A stretch of 39,122 bases of DNA from Gammaproteobacteria bacterium (GTDB taxonomy: Bacteria > Pseudomonadota > Gammaproteobacteria > Xanthomonadales > Marinicellaceae), in assembly GCA_030432115.1 (NCBI GenBank), contig JAUIHY010000003.1, positions 1 to 39,122 of the forward strand, in the 5' to 3' direction. The stretch's first letter is position 1; every line of letters starts with the position of its first letter. The notes under the pieces were generated by a model. It had not been told where the DNA came from and ran no database searches. It was given only the letters and a program-made list of their open reading frames with translations. A program made the position numbers and the translations under genes. Below are positions 7,745 through 16,655 of the stretch, in pieces.

Positions 7745-10011
7745 TGCTAGACTTACATTTAGATAATACCGTAAACCAAATTTACAAATACGCCCGTCAC
7801 CATCGCCATGAAATGTTGACCATGGAACATTTGATGCTGGGCTTATTGAAAAACAAACACGCCCTTCAGGTACTGGATGCAGTGGGTGCTGATGTTGCTT
7901 TGTTGCAACAAGAGCTAGAATCATTGATTGCCCAACATGTGACCATACTGCCTGCAGATATTGATCAAGACACACAACCAACTTTGGCCTTTCGTCGGGT
8001 GATTCAAAGGGCAATCTATTCAGCCCAATCTGCTGAGTTAAAGCAAGTCAAAGGTGATCGTGTTTTGGTGGCCATGTTTGATGAAGTGGATGCCCATCCT
8101 GTGTACTTGCTCAACAAGCAAGGCATCACGCGTTTTGATGTGGTTCGTTGTATAGCCCATGGTGGCACAGAATTAGAAGAAACAGACGATAAGAAAGTCG
8201 CGCCAGATAACAACAAAGGCCCCGAAGAAGAAAAAAAGACCAGTGTCAAAGAATTCTTATCAGACCTGAATGCCAAAGCAAAGAAAGGCGATATTGATCC
8301 TTTGATTGGGCGCTCTGAAGAAATAAACCGCATGGTTCAGGTGTTGATGCGGCGCTCAAAAAACAATCCATTGCTGGTGGGTGAGCCAGGCGTGGGTAAA
8401 ACAGCCATGGCTGAAGGATTGGCGTTGAAAATAGTCAATGGTCAGGTCCCCGATGTGATGAAAGAAACCCGTGTGTTTGCATTGGACATGGGCAGTTTAT
8501 TGGCCGGAACCAAGTACAGAGGTGATTTTGAAAAACGGATGAAAGCGGTGATTGCCTTCATCAAAAAAATCCCCAATGCTGTGATGTTCATTGATGAAAT
8601 TCACACCATCATAGGAGCGGGTGCCGTTTCTGGTGGCACCTTAGATACTTCTAATTTGCTGAAGCCAGTATTGGCCTCAGGCAAGATGCGCTGCATCGGA
8701 GCCACAACGCAAGATGAAGTGCGCCAAATTTTCGAACGTGACCGGGCTTTGGCCAGACGATTCCAAAAAATCACCATAGCAGAGCCGAGTAAACAGGAAG
8801 CTGTAGAAATCCTCAAAGGCTTGAAACCCAACTTTGAACAGTTCCACCAGGTGACATACAGTGATCAGGCCTTGGTGGATGCGGTTGAATTATCCAGCAA
8901 ACACATCACTGATAAGTTCTTACCTGACAAGGCCATTGATGCCATTGATGAGGCGGGTGCTTGGCAAAACATCCACGACAAAAACGAAGAGCCGATAGAC
9001 AGTAAGGACATCAAAAGGGTGGTTGCCAGTATCGCTAAAATTCCATTGGAAGATGTGGCCCAAGATGAAGCTTTGAAATTAAAGTCCATTGGTCGGAGTT
9101 TGCGTCATGTGATTTTTGGTCAGGATGAAGCGATTGATATTTTGGCCACCGCCATCAAAATGTCGCGCGCAGGCATGGTCAGAGACCATCGGACTGTGGC
9201 TAATTTGATGTTTGCCGGTCCCACCGGTGTGGGTAAAACTGAAGTGGTCAGACAATTGTCACACCATTTGGGATTGACCCTGTTGCGTTTTGACATGTCT
9301 GAATACATGGAAGCCCATACAGTGTCAAAAATGATTGGCTCTCCTCCGGGCTATGTTGGGCATGAACAGGGCGGTCAATTGACTGAAAAAGTGAACCAAA
9401 CACCGCATTGCGTCGTGCTCTTAGATGAAATAGAAAAGGCCCATCCTGATGTCTTGAATATTTTGTTGCAGGTGATGGACAATGGCAAATTAACCGACTC
9501 CAATGGTCGTGAGACTGATTTCAGGAACGTGTTGGTGGTGATGACCACCAATGCAGGTGCTGAGGCACACGGTAAAAGCAGTTTTGGCTTCACCGAACAA
9601 GACCATTCCAGCGATGCCATGCTGGAGTTGAATCGATCATTCTCACCTGAGTTCAGGAACCGTTTGGACGCGATTGTGCCTTTTGCGGCATTGCAAGCCA
9701 AGCATGTTGAAAAAATTGTTGATAAATTGATGATTGAGTTAGAGCAACAATTGTCCGAAAACAAAATCACTTTCAGCCTGACACCTGAAGCCAGAACGTG
9801 GTTGGTCAAACAAGGCTATAACCCAGAGATGGGTGCCAGGCCCATGCAAAGGGCCATCGATCAATTCGTCAAAAAACCATTGATTGATGACATTTTGTTT
9901 GGCGAGTTAAAACAAGGCGGATCGGTCAAAATCAGTTTATTGAATGATGCGTTGAACTTTGAGCTGCTGTCCAATACCCGATTGTTGTCAGTTGAAGAAA
10001 CCACGCCTTGA
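7744..10011 (+). CDS. clpA: ATP-dependent Clp protease ATPase subunit ClpA
   Basis: ClpA is the hexameric unfoldase that feeds proteins into ClpP. The ATG at 7744 gives 755 aa (E. coli 758), and the track's earlier GTG is not needed. Domains in order are: the ClpS-binding N domain (two Clp_N repeats, about 1-140); an acidic linker; AAA module 1 with GEPGVGKTA (about 214) and VMFIDEIHT; and AAA module 2 with GPTGVGKTE (about 492), [14 protein letters not shown] and the D2-small domain. The ClpP-docking loop reads FGF (about 613), where I would expect IGL or IGF. No clpP lies nearby, as expected. It converges on infA, a common gammaproteobacterial arrangement. Confidence 0.97.
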   Translation: MLDLHLDNTVNQIYKYARHHRHEMLTMEHLMLGLLKNKHALQVLDAVGADVALLQQELESLIAQHVTILPADIDQDTQPTLAFRRVIQRAIYSAQSAELKQVKGDRVLVAMFDEVDAHPVYLLNKQGITRFDVVRCIAHGGTELEETDDKKVAPDNNKGPEEEKKTSVKEFLSDLNAKAKKGDIDPLIGRSEEINRMVQVLMRRSKNNPLLVGEPGVGKTAMAEGLALKIVNGQVPDVMKETRVFALDMGSLLAGTKYRGDFEKRMKAVIAFIKKIPNAVMFIDEIHTIIGAGAVSGGTLDTSNLLKPVLASGKMRCIGATTQDEVRQIFERDRALARRFQKITIAEPSKQEAVEILKGLKPNFEQFHQVTYSDQALVDAVELSSKHITDKFLPDKAIDAIDEAGAWQNIHDKNEEPIDSKDIKRVVASIAKIPLEDVAQDEALKLKSIGRSLRHVIFGQDEAIDILATAIKMSRAGMVRDHRTVANLMFAGPTGVGKTEVVRQLSHHLGLTLLRFDMSEYMEAHTVSKMIGSPPGYVGHEQGGQLTEKVNQTPHCVVLLDEIEKAHPDVLNILLQVMDNGKLTDSNGRETDFRNVLVVMTTNAGAEAHGKSSFGFTEQDHSSDAMLELNRSFSPEFRNRLDAIVPFAALQAKHVEKIVDKLMIELEQQLSENKITFSLTPEARTWLVKQGYNPEMGARPMQRAIDQFVKKPLIDDILFGELKQGGSVKISLLNDALNFELLSNTRLLSVEETTP

Positions 10012-10054
10012 TGGAACATCGTTGAGTTACGAAACTCAATGGCGGCGTGGCTTT
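10001..10054. terminator. Shared hairpin terminator between clpA and infA
   Basis: A perfect 7-base stem TTGAGTT/AACTCAA (10022-10039, loop ACGA) lies inside a second possible stem CCACGCC/GGCGTGG (10001-10007 with 10044-10050). CTTTTATTTT follows on the plus strand. It sits in the 42-base gap between convergent genes and could stop transcription from both sides. Confidence 0.6.
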
Positions 10055-10272
10055 TATTTTGAGCGGAATGTGATGCGACCTTTGCTCAGGTCATAAGGTG
10101 TAAGCTCAACAGTGACTGTGTCGCCAGTCAAAATTCTGATGTAATGTTTGCGCATGCGGCCAGAAATGTGCGCAGTCACGATGTGACCATTTTCCAGTTC
10201 AACGCGAAACATGGTGTTGGGTAAAGTATCTATCACTTTGCCCTCTAATTCAATGACGTCTTCTTTTGCCAT
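10054..10272 (-). CDS. infA: Translation initiation factor IF-1
   Basis: IF-1 binds the ribosomal A site of the 30S subunit during initiation. At 72 aa it has the exact usual length, and the sequence is near-consensus: [13 protein letters not shown], then [26 protein letters not shown], then [18 protein letters not shown], an S1-like OB fold. It is a single gene convergent with clpA. A candidate extended -10 promoter lies 28-36 bases upstream. Confidence 0.98.
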   Translation of the reverse strand: MAKEDVIELEGKVIDTLPNTMFRVELENGHIVTAHISGRMRKHYIRILTGDTVTVELTPYDLSKGRITFRSK

Positions 10273-10299
10273 ATATTGGGTATTCCAAAAAAAAGGGGT

Positions 10300-10308
10300 A
10301 TTCTACCA
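10300..10308 (-). promoter_or_regulatory. Extended -10 promoter of infA
   Basis: On the minus strand the sequence reads TGGTAGAAT, an extended -10 (TGnTAnAAT), placing the start site about 20 bases before the infA ATG. There is no good -35. The 12-mer ATTCTACCAGAA covering it (plus strand 10300-10311) recurs exactly at the acyl-CoA dehydrogenase promoter (22708-22719). Confidence 0.5.
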
Positions 10309-10317
10309 GAATTAATT

Positions 10318-10347
10318 GAACGCCACCACTTTGTTTAGTTGGCGTTC
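10318..10347 (-). terminator. Hairpin after the unknown secreted protein gene
   Basis: GAACGCCA and TGGCGTTC pair perfectly over 8 bases around a 14-base loop. It lies 14 bases past the stop of the minus-strand secreted protein gene. It has no clear U-run (AATTAATT follows on the minus strand), so termination is plausible but not certain. It also lies directly upstream of the infA promoter. Confidence 0.45.
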
Positions 10348-10360
10348 ATATATCTAAAGC

Positions 10361-12205
10361 TTAGGGTGTAAGCAATTCAAAGCCATCTTCAAAAATCAAG
10401 TCATCCAATTGAGGCTGAATACTTTCAATTGTGAAACGATTGGCCAAGTTTTCATGACCTTGTATAGTGATGGGAAGGGATTCAGGGGCAATATTGGTGG
10501 TGAATGAAAAACTAAATAACATACCCCAATCCATTAGGTTTTCGTTGGTAGATGCTAATATCAAACTATGACCTTGTCGAGTAGTGACCCAATCATTTCC
10601 GGTATCTGTATCACTGTCAGACCAGATAAAATTTGAAAATGTGGCCCAGTGAGGCAATTGAATTTCAATTTTTTCCACCTGAGGGTCATAATCATGATTT
10701 TCTACCATGTAATTGTAACGGAAGTTGCCGCCACCTAAATCAATCACTTTCACAGCAGCTGTTAAATGCCCTTCTCCCGCTTGCAATGTGCGATGAGAGG
10801 CGGACATCAGGTCTTTGGCTGTGGTGTTGGGAGGCAAATAGGCGTCTGAAGCCGGGCCGTTTTGGAAAGCCGAGGGATTGATCATATTCCAAGTTAAACT
10901 TTTGGGGTGTTGATCAAATTCATAGGACATAAAGCCCATGCCATTGAATATATTGACATCTTCTCTGACTAAGTACCAAGCAGAAAAATAATAACTTAAA
11001 CTCGGATCAGAAAACAGAGCTTCATTGACAACCAACCTGTTTTCATCTGTGTTGTTTGAAATATGGGTTTGTTGGTTAGTACATCCGGGGTCAAAAAATG
11101 AGCATTCTTGTTCCCACATACCAGTAAAGGCTGTAAGCTCTTCACGGGGGCCCAGGTATGAGCCTCCGTCATTGTTACTGACAGTGTAGGTGTCTTCACA
11201 GCCTTTGTAGAGTACGAAGTTACTGCCACAATGGTAGGTGCAATTGATGTTTTGTGCAAAAAACGCATGTTTGACGTCAGACAAGGCCACTTGCTCAAAA
11301 CGGTTGTCTATCTCGCGATACATGGCCCAGTTAAGAAAAGGGTGTTGCTCGTTATTATAAGGGGGCACAGGCTGGGTGAATTTGCCTTGCCAAACCACAT
11401 CCGCTTCACCGACATTTTTTAATTTGGCATTGGGTGTTAGCACCACATGGTTGTCATCAATTCGACGGCGGTAAACCCAGGACATGTCAATCAAAGCCAC
11501 GTCGGCTGGTGTGGTTTCATTTGGCCACAGTGGGCGGTCATCCGGGCAGGTTGGTGCCCCTTTGACTAAGGCGTATTCGGGCGGGATGACTAAATGATTA
11601 AACATGTGTCCTTCAGCCACCACCCAATTACTGATGTGAGGCAGTTGTAACTTATTGGCCAGCCAAGGTGTGATTCTGATGTCCATTCGTAACAACCGCA
11701 ATTGCTGTTGTTTAACGTCTAATTCTGTGTGAATGTGGTCTAAGGTAAACAAGGAATGTCCCTTGTTATCGACAATCACTGCACTGACGACTTCACCGGC
11801 TTCTTTTCCTTGGCTGGTGGCTCTAAAAAGCAGGTCATTGAATTCATGACTGATTTGATCAGATTGCCACTTAAATCCGCCTTTGATGTGTAGTTGGCCA
11901 GCAGAGATGGACTCTAATCGGCCAAATGGTGCCTGTATGACCAATGAGCTGGTGTTGTTAATGGGAAATACTGCATGTGCTTGGCTATCAATTAATTTCG
12001 TGTTTTGAGGTAAGCCTGTCACCTGAATCCCCAGCTCATTGAGTAAGCGGTCTTCAAAATTAATCAATAACTCCCCACCATCGGCATGCCAACGCAGGTC
12101 AATTTGTTGTTGTGTTTGTGGGTGGGATAAGCTTTCTAGCCAAGGAGACAATGCCCAAGAACTTTGAGCAAAAACAAATAAAATGATCAGTGTTTTGAAT
12201 TTCAT
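10361..12205 (-). CDS. Large secreted protein of unknown function with C-terminal IFEDGFE tail
   Basis: The protein has 614 aa. A clear signal peptide (KFKTLIILFVFAQSSWALS) opens it. Residues about 25-210 are beta-rich with no known motif. A central region about 215-400 carries six cysteines (CPDD, NCTYHCG, GCED, ECSFFDPGC) in a block beginning VALIDMSWVYRR and including HPFLNWAMYR. A further beta-rich domain follows, and the protein ends LIFEDGFELLTP. From memory, this short IF-x-DGFE tail occurs in secreted proteins of Xanthomonadales-like and Marinicella-like bacteria, and the cysteine-rich core loosely recalls lysyl-oxidase-like layouts without the copper-binding histidine cluster. Both points are uncertain. 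It stands alone with its own promoter and trailing hairpin. Export is Sec-type and possible T2SS cargo is inference. Confidence 0.7.
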   Translation of the reverse strand: MKFKTLIILFVFAQSSWALSPWLESLSHPQTQQQIDLRWHADGGELLINFEDRLLNELGIQVTGLPQNTKLIDSQAHAVFPINNTSSLVIQAPFGRLESISAGQLHIKGGFKWQSDQISHEFNDLLFRATSQGKEAGEVVSAVIVDNKGHSLFTLDHIHTELDVKQQQLRLLRMDIRITPWLANKLQLPHISNWVVAEGHMFNHLVIPPEYALVKGAPTCPDDRPLWPNETTPADVALIDMSWVYRRRIDDNHVVLTPNAKLKNVGEADVVWQGKFTQPVPPYNNEQHPFLNWAMYREIDNRFEQVALSDVKHAFFAQNINCTYHCGSNFVLYKGCEDTYTVSNNDGGSYLGPREELTAFTGMWEQECSFFDPGCTNQQTHISNNTDENRLVVNEALFSDPSLSYYFSAWYLVREDVNIFNGMGFMSYEFDQHPKSLTWNMINPSAFQNGPASDAYLPPNTTAKDLMSASHRTLQAGEGHLTAAVKVIDLGGGNFRYNYMVENHDYDPQVEKIEIQLPHWATFSNFIWSDSDTDTGNDWVTTRQGHSLILASTNENLMDWGMLFSFSFTTNIAPESLPITIQGHENLANRFTIESIQPQLDDLIFEDGFELLTP

Positions 12206-12229
12206 AATGATTGGAATTGTTTTCTAACC

Positions 12230-12258
12230 ATTATATGAGTAAGTGTGTATTTTGGCAG
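12230..12258 (-). promoter_or_regulatory. Sigma-70-like promoter of the unknown secreted protein
   Basis: On the minus strand a perfect TATAAT (12230-12235) lies 17 bases from CTGCCA (12253-12258, 4 of 6 matches to TTGACA). It falls in the 53-base gap between the ung stop and this gene, so the secreted protein can be expressed independently of ung. Confidence 0.5.
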
Positions 12259-12936
12259 TTAATTATTCGGTAATTGCCAATCAATGGGCGTTTTTTTATG
12301 ATGAATGAGGTATTTGTTACACTGAGAGAAGTGACCGCAGCCGAAAAAACCTCGGTGTGCAGACAAAGGCGAAGGGTGCGGGGCATGTAGTACCAAGTGC
12401 CTTTGACTGTCTATGTGTTGTCCTTTTTTCTGTGCATAAGCGCCCCACAGCATGAAGACCACTTTTTTGCAGCGGTCATTAACCAGCGAGATGATGCAAT
12501 CAGTGAAACGCTCCCATCCTTGCTTCTGGTGGCTGGCAGCTTGAGCCTGTTCAACTGTTAGTACGCTGTTTAATAACAGGACGCCTTGTTGTGCCCAGGT
12601 GGTTAAATTACCTGTGCTGTTTGTGATGCTGAGGTCGCTGGCTTGTTCTTTGAAGATGTTTTTTAATGAAGGCGGTGGTGCCACACCATCAGGAACAGAA
12701 AATGCCAAGCCATGTGCTTGCCCTGGTCCATGGTATGGGTCTTGGCCCAAAATCACCACTTTCACTTGATTCAAAGGTGTGGTGTTCAATGCATTGAAGA
12801 TCTGATGGCCGGGTGGGTATATGGTTTTTCCTTGGGCTTTTTGCTGTGCTAAAAACGCCTTCAATTGTTGCATATAGACTGAATCAAACTCTGAAGTAAG
12901 CGGTGTCAGCCAACTGTCATGCAATTGCGGTTTCAT
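12259..12936 (-). CDS. ung: Uracil-DNA glycosylase, family 1
   Basis: The enzyme removes uracil from DNA and so starts base-excision repair. The 225 aa length is normal (E. coli 229). The water-activating loop is GQDPYH (64-69, catalytic Asp66), and the DNA-intercalation and catalytic His loop is [13 protein letters not shown] (His187). The uracil pocket segment [11 protein letters not shown] is also present. It starts only 8 bases after a double-receiver response regulator gene on the same strand, so the two are probably co-transcribed. That pairing is unusual, and nothing in the sequence explains it. Confidence 0.96.
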   Translation of the reverse strand: MKPQLHDSWLTPLTSEFDSVYMQQLKAFLAQQKAQGKTIYPPGHQIFNALNTTPLNQVKVVILGQDPYHGPGQAHGLAFSVPDGVAPPPSLKNIFKEQASDLSITNSTGNLTTWAQQGVLLLNSVLTVEQAQAASHQKQGWERFTDCIISLVNDRCKKVVFMLWGAYAQKKGQHIDSQRHLVLHAPHPSPLSAHRGFFGCGHFSQCNKYLIHHKKTPIDWQLPNN

Positions 12937-12944
12937 GTATGAAA

Positions 12945-13754
12945 TTATTTGGCTTTTTGGCGGTGGAATTGGGTGAAGCGAATTTGGAACTTCAATTTTT
13001 TAACCAAGGCTTCTTGGTTGACGGGTTTGCCCACCAAATCATTGGCGCCTTCATTCAGGATCTGCTTTTGATTCTCAGTGTTTTCATCACCTGTCATGAT
13101 CACAAAAGGCATTTCTAACTTGTTCAAATGAAGCTCTTCACGTGCATAGCTAAGTATGCCGCGGGCTGTTTCATTGTTTTTTAAATAATAGTCAGTCAGT
13201 ACCAAATCGAAATCATCGTAGGAAGTCTGACGGTCTGGCATCACTTCTTTGGCATCGGTGACCGACAGTTTGTGGGTGATTTCTAAGTTGTGATTTTGTA
13301 GTAATTTTTTGGTTGCATGGGCAACGACCATTGAATCTTCAATATAAAGGATGCGACCATTGATTTCATCATCTGGGCGTAACAGGCCACTGAGAAAGAT
13401 TTCCAAACCTTTTTGACCTGCCGATTTATCGATGTAGTCAGTGACATCGGAACTGAGTATGCGGTCTTTTAACCGAGCGTCCACGCTGCCAGAAATGATG
13501 ATCACTGGTAAATAATGGTGGTTTTCACGGGCGTACTCACAAATTTTTGTACCGTCATCGTCAGGCAAACGCAATGCAGAGATAATCAAGTCCACTCGGT
13601 TGCTGGCTAATTTTTCAATGGCTTTGGCGACAGTATCCACAGCAATGACCTCTGTATATGGTTGGATTTTTTTCACCAACCGTTCAGTCATGGAACGCGC
13701 CAACTTGGATGCGTCGGCGATTAAAACTTTAGCTGCGTCTGTCATAAACGACAT
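12945..13754 (-). CDS. Double-receiver response regulator, first receiver lacking the phospho-acceptor Asp
   Basis: The protein of 269 aa is two receiver domains in tandem with no output domain. Receiver 1 (about 8-125) keeps Asp14, the switch Ser (IIISGS) and the Lys (DYIDKS). At the phosphorylation site it reads IISALRLP, so Ala60 replaces the Asp. Receiver 2 (about 133-262) has a full set: Glu139/Asp140, Asp188 (VLTDYYL), Thr in VIMTGD and Lys in LVGKP. Receiver 2 is therefore probably phosphorylated while receiver 1 signals without it or only docks. There is no kinase next to it. A GAGG precedes the ATG. Ung follows 8 bases later. The kinase partner and output are unknown. Confidence 0.85.
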   Translation of the reverse strand: MSFMTDAAKVLIADASKLARSMTERLVKKIQPYTEVIAVDTVAKAIEKLASNRVDLIISALRLPDDDGTKICEYARENHHYLPVIIISGSVDARLKDRILSSDVTDYIDKSAGQKGLEIFLSGLLRPDDEINGRILYIEDSMVVAHATKKLLQNHNLEITHKLSVTDAKEVMPDRQTSYDDFDLVLTDYYLKNNETARGILSYAREELHLNKLEMPFVIMTGDENTENQKQILNEGANDLVGKPVNQEALVKKLKFQIRFTQFHRQKAK

Positions 13755-13825
13755 TGTACCTCAAGAACAAAATCATGATGCCATGAAAACACAAAATGAG
13801 AAAAAAAAGTGTGAAACAGACAGAA

Positions 13826-14761
13826 TTATAAAGACCTGATGTGATTGGAAGCGCTGAATCGTGCGCCCAGCCAGGTGATGGCGGTGGCCATCAACAAGAA
13901 AAGCATTGAAACCGAAAAGGAAGGGCTTTGAATCAGGATGCTTTGTCCAAAGGAGGCAGACAGTTCTTGAATGGGATTTGCCACCCAAAGTAGGGTGCTG
14001 TGCAGCAAAAGCAATGCCAATGCAGCCGATGCCAAGCCATAATAAATGCCTCCGTATAAAAAGCGTCGTCTGATTTGACTCGGGTAAGCACCCAACAGTT
14101 TATTGAGCGCGATTTCTTTTTTGTGGTTGGCGATTTCATTACCAATGGAATGGCTTAAGAAGACCAATACGATGACCAAAAACACCACCACACTGGCTTG
14201 CATCATATAGAAAAATGCACGGGTCAGTGTTTGTAATTGGTTGAACCAATCGGCATCAAAGCTGACATAGTCGATGCTGGGGTTGAGTTGGAGCTTTTGG
14301 CTCAGCTCGATTAATTGTTCATTGGTGGCATCTGGGTGGGGAGTGATCAAAATTTGATCAGGTAACTGTTGCTGTTCAATGATGGCAATGACTTTATTCA
14401 ATTGCGGGTCTTCATTCAATTGCTGACGAATGTCTTCGCTTTGTACCACTTGACTGCTTTTGATGAGGTTGCGTTCGTCCAAATCTAATTGCAATGCGGT
14501 CATTTCATCGGCTTGGATGCCGGGTTTGAGAAAAATGGCCATGCTGCCTTTGCTTTGCCATTGGCTTTCTAACTCATCAAAATTTTGCCAAACCGTCCAC
14601 ATCACCAGGGGCAAGTAAAAACAAATCCCCAAGGTGATGACAGTGAATAAACTGGACCAAGGGGTTTGCATGGGCATGAGAAAGCCCTCTTTGATGGCAC
14701 GCAAATGTCCTCGATACCAGCAGATTATAGCATTCGGTTTGTGCTTGACTGTTTGGTTCAT
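13826..14761 (-). CDS. ftsX: Cell division ABC transporter permease FtsX
   Basis: FtsX is the membrane half of FtsEX, which transmits ATP hydrolysis across the inner membrane to activate peptidoglycan hydrolases at the septum through EnvC-like partners. The 311 aa protein has a cytoplasmic N-terminus with basic residues (CWYRGHLRAIKEG) and TM1 (LFTVITLGICFYLPLV). A periplasmic domain follows (about 55-180), then three more TM helices of the FtsX type with the cytoplasmic NHKKEIALNKLLGA segment. It overlaps ftsE by 4 bases and ends the long minus-strand run. The usual upstream ftsY is replaced by gspF. Confidence 0.92.
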   Translation of the reverse strand: MNQTVKHKPNAIICWYRGHLRAIKEGFLMPMQTPWSSLFTVITLGICFYLPLVMWTVWQNFDELESQWQSKGSMAIFLKPGIQADEMTALQLDLDERNLIKSSQVVQSEDIRQQLNEDPQLNKVIAIIEQQQLPDQILITPHPDATNEQLIELSQKLQLNPSIDYVSFDADWFNQLQTLTRAFFYMMQASVVVFLVIVLVFLSHSIGNEIANHKKEIALNKLLGAYPSQIRRRFLYGGIYYGLASAALALLLLHSTLLWVANPIQELSASFGQSILIQSPSFSVSMLFLLMATAITWLGARFSASNHIRSL

Positions 14762-15441
14762 TGATCGGGCCTGTAATCGTCAATCAATTGGCCTGAGTCC
14801 ATCACCAAGACCCGTTTTCTCAATCTTTTGATCAGGAATAAATCATGGGTCGCGATGATCACAGTGGTGCCCTTTTTGTTGATGTCCATAAACAATTCCA
14901 TCAAATCCAGTGACAAATCAGGATCCAAATTACCGGTGGGCTCATCTGCCAACAATATATCAGGTTGGGCTATGATGGCACGGGCAATGCCCACCCGTTG
15001 TTGCTGTCCGCTGGAGAGCTCATTGGGGTAAAAATTGGCCTTGTCTGCAATGCCCACTTGATTCAAAGTGACGCGTGCTTGTTTCAAACTTTCTGTCTTT
15101 GAATGTCCGCGTAACCACAAAGACAAAGCGATGTTGTCAATGATGGTTCTGTTTTCAAGCAATTGGTGGTCTTGAAAAATCATGCCCAAGGTCTGGCGGT
15201 ATTTGGGCAGGGTTTTGGCGTTTAAATCACGCAATCCAAAGCCATTGACCTGTGCCTGGCCATAACTGATGGACTCCATACACATGATGAGTTTTAGGAT
15301 GGATGTTTTTCCCGCACCAGAGTGACCGGTGAGGAATAACATTTCACCTTGTTCTACTTCGAAGCTGACGTCGTGCAAGGCTTTGTTGTGCTTGCCATAG
15401 GACTTACTGACGCGGTTGAATTTAATGATGTTGCGGCTCAT
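14758..15441 (-). CDS. ftsE: Cell division ATP-binding protein FtsE
   Basis: This is the ABC ATPase partner of FtsX. It has 227 aa. Walker A is GHSGAGKTS, the Q-loop follows in MIFQDHQLL, the signature is LSSGQQQRV (LSGGEQQRV is commoner), Walker B is ILLADEPTGNLD, and the switch His is in ATHD. The sequence matches FtsE better than LolD because of VSKSYGKHNKALHDVSF and its coupling to FtsX. Its start overlaps the gspF stop by 4 bases, so it is translated from a message that also carries type II secretion genes. Confidence 0.93.
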   Translation of the reverse strand: MSRNIIKFNRVSKSYGKHNKALHDVSFEVEQGEMLFLTGHSGAGKTSILKLIMCMESISYGQAQVNGFGLRDLNAKTLPKYRQTLGMIFQDHQLLENRTIIDNIALSLWLRGHSKTESLKQARVTLNQVGIADKANFYPNELSSGQQQRVGIARAIIAQPDILLADEPTGNLDPDLSLDLMELFMDINKKGTTVIIATHDLFLIKRLRKRVLVMDSGQLIDDYRPDQ

Positions 15442-16652
15442 TTCAACACCGAATTGAGTTGGAAAATGGGCAACAACATGGCCAATACAATGAACAAGAC
15501 CACCATGCCCACCAATAAAATGGCCATGGGTTGAATGGCACCGATCAAAGTCGACAGTTTGTTTTCAACATTTTTTTCTTGCACTTCAGCGGCTCGTTCT
15601 AGCATGTCACTGAGGTTACCGCTTTGTTCGCCTGCATTGACCAGTTTGACTGTCAACGGTGGGAAGGCTTTGGCATTGGCCATGGCTTTGGCCAAACCGG
15701 CACCCTCTCGCACGGCCGCAGCTGTTTCTTCACAAGCTTGCTTAAAGCGGGCATTGGAAACCACCTGTGATGACAGGCTCAATGCGGGCACGATGGGCAC
15801 GGCACTTTTACTTAAAATACCCAAGGTGCGGGTGAATTTAGCGGCTTGTGAAGTGCGAATCAATGGTCCTATGCCTGGCCATTTGAGTAATGAGCCATGC
15901 CATTTGATGCGAAATTCAGGTTTTTGTAACAGGCTCCAAAAGCCCATCCCTGCCAAGATCAAGAAAGCCAAAAACCAGAGGCCATAATTGGCCAAAAAAT
16001 CACTGATGGCAATCAATGTTTGCGTCATGGGAGGTAAGGCCACCTGAGAATTGGCAAACACTTCGGTGACTTTGGGGACGATATAAACCATCATCCCCGT
16101 GACCACAGCAACCGATGTTAAAATCAAGATGATGGGATAAATCAAAGCCATCAAAGATTGTTTGCCCATCTGGTCTCGGGTCTCTAAATAATCGGCCAAT
16201 TGTGCCAATATTTGTTCTAAATGTCCGGATTGTTCGCCAGCCTCAATACTGGTGGTGATCAGTTCATCAAAGGCCTTGGGAAACAGCCGCATGGAGGTGG
16301 CCAATGATTGTCCTTCCATGATTTTGGCGTGCAAAGTGGAAAGGATTTTCTCGGTGTTGCGGTGGTCACTTTGTTCAATCAGGGTTTTCAATGCGTCATC
16401 GATGGGCAGTCCTGCTTTAACCAAGGTGGCCAATTGGCGAATCAACAGAGGCAATTCATTGGATTTCAATCGCAGCCTTTGTACCGCGCTTGCTTGCTGA
16501 CCTTTGTTGCTGGCCAATACTTTTTCAATGTGTACAGGAACCAGTTGTTGCGCCCGCAACAATTGTCTGGCTTGCTTTTCGTTGTCGGCTTGAATCACGC
16601 CTTTGCGTGATTTGCCTTTTGGATCTAAAGAACTGTACTCGAAGGCTTCCAT
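15438..16652 (-). CDS. gspF: Type II secretion inner-membrane platform protein GspF
   Basis: The polytopic platform protein couples the GspE ATPase to pseudopilus assembly. The 404 aa length is standard. The N-terminus MEAFEYSSLDPKGKSRKGVIQADN is typical. Two T2SF repeats (about 70-190 and 270-395) each end in membrane helices, with the conserved ESIEAGEQSGHLE-type motif seen as TSIEAGEQSGHLEQIL and VNAGEQSGNLSDML. It lies 3 bases after gspE and overlaps ftsE. The T2SS assignment over the pilus homologue PilC rests on the gspC/gspD neighbours. Confidence 0.93.
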   Translation of the reverse strand: MEAFEYSSLDPKGKSRKGVIQADNEKQARQLLRAQQLVPVHIEKVLASNKGQQASAVQRLRLKSNELPLLIRQLATLVKAGLPIDDALKTLIEQSDHRNTEKILSTLHAKIMEGQSLATSMRLFPKAFDELITTSIEAGEQSGHLEQILAQLADYLETRDQMGKQSLMALIYPIILILTSVAVVTGMMVYIVPKVTEVFANSQVALPPMTQTLIAISDFLANYGLWFLAFLILAGMGFWSLLQKPEFRIKWHGSLLKWPGIGPLIRTSQAAKFTRTLGILSKSAVPIVPALSLSSQVVSNARFKQACEETAAAVREGAGLAKAMANAKAFPPLTVKLVNAGEQSGNLSDMLERAAEVQEKNVENKLSTLIGAIQPMAILLVGMVVLFIVLAMLLPIFQLNSVLK

Positions 16653-16655
16653 GGG

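Noticed and set aside
7466-8014. Long minus-strand frame of 182 aa opposite clpS/clpA
   Set aside because: It lies wholly opposite two well-identified genes, has no ribosome site or domain and is rich in His/Gln as expected of an antisense shadow.
9375-9809. Minus-strand frame of 144 aa opposite clpA
   Set aside because: Shadow of AAA module 2; composition is low-complexity and there is no start context.
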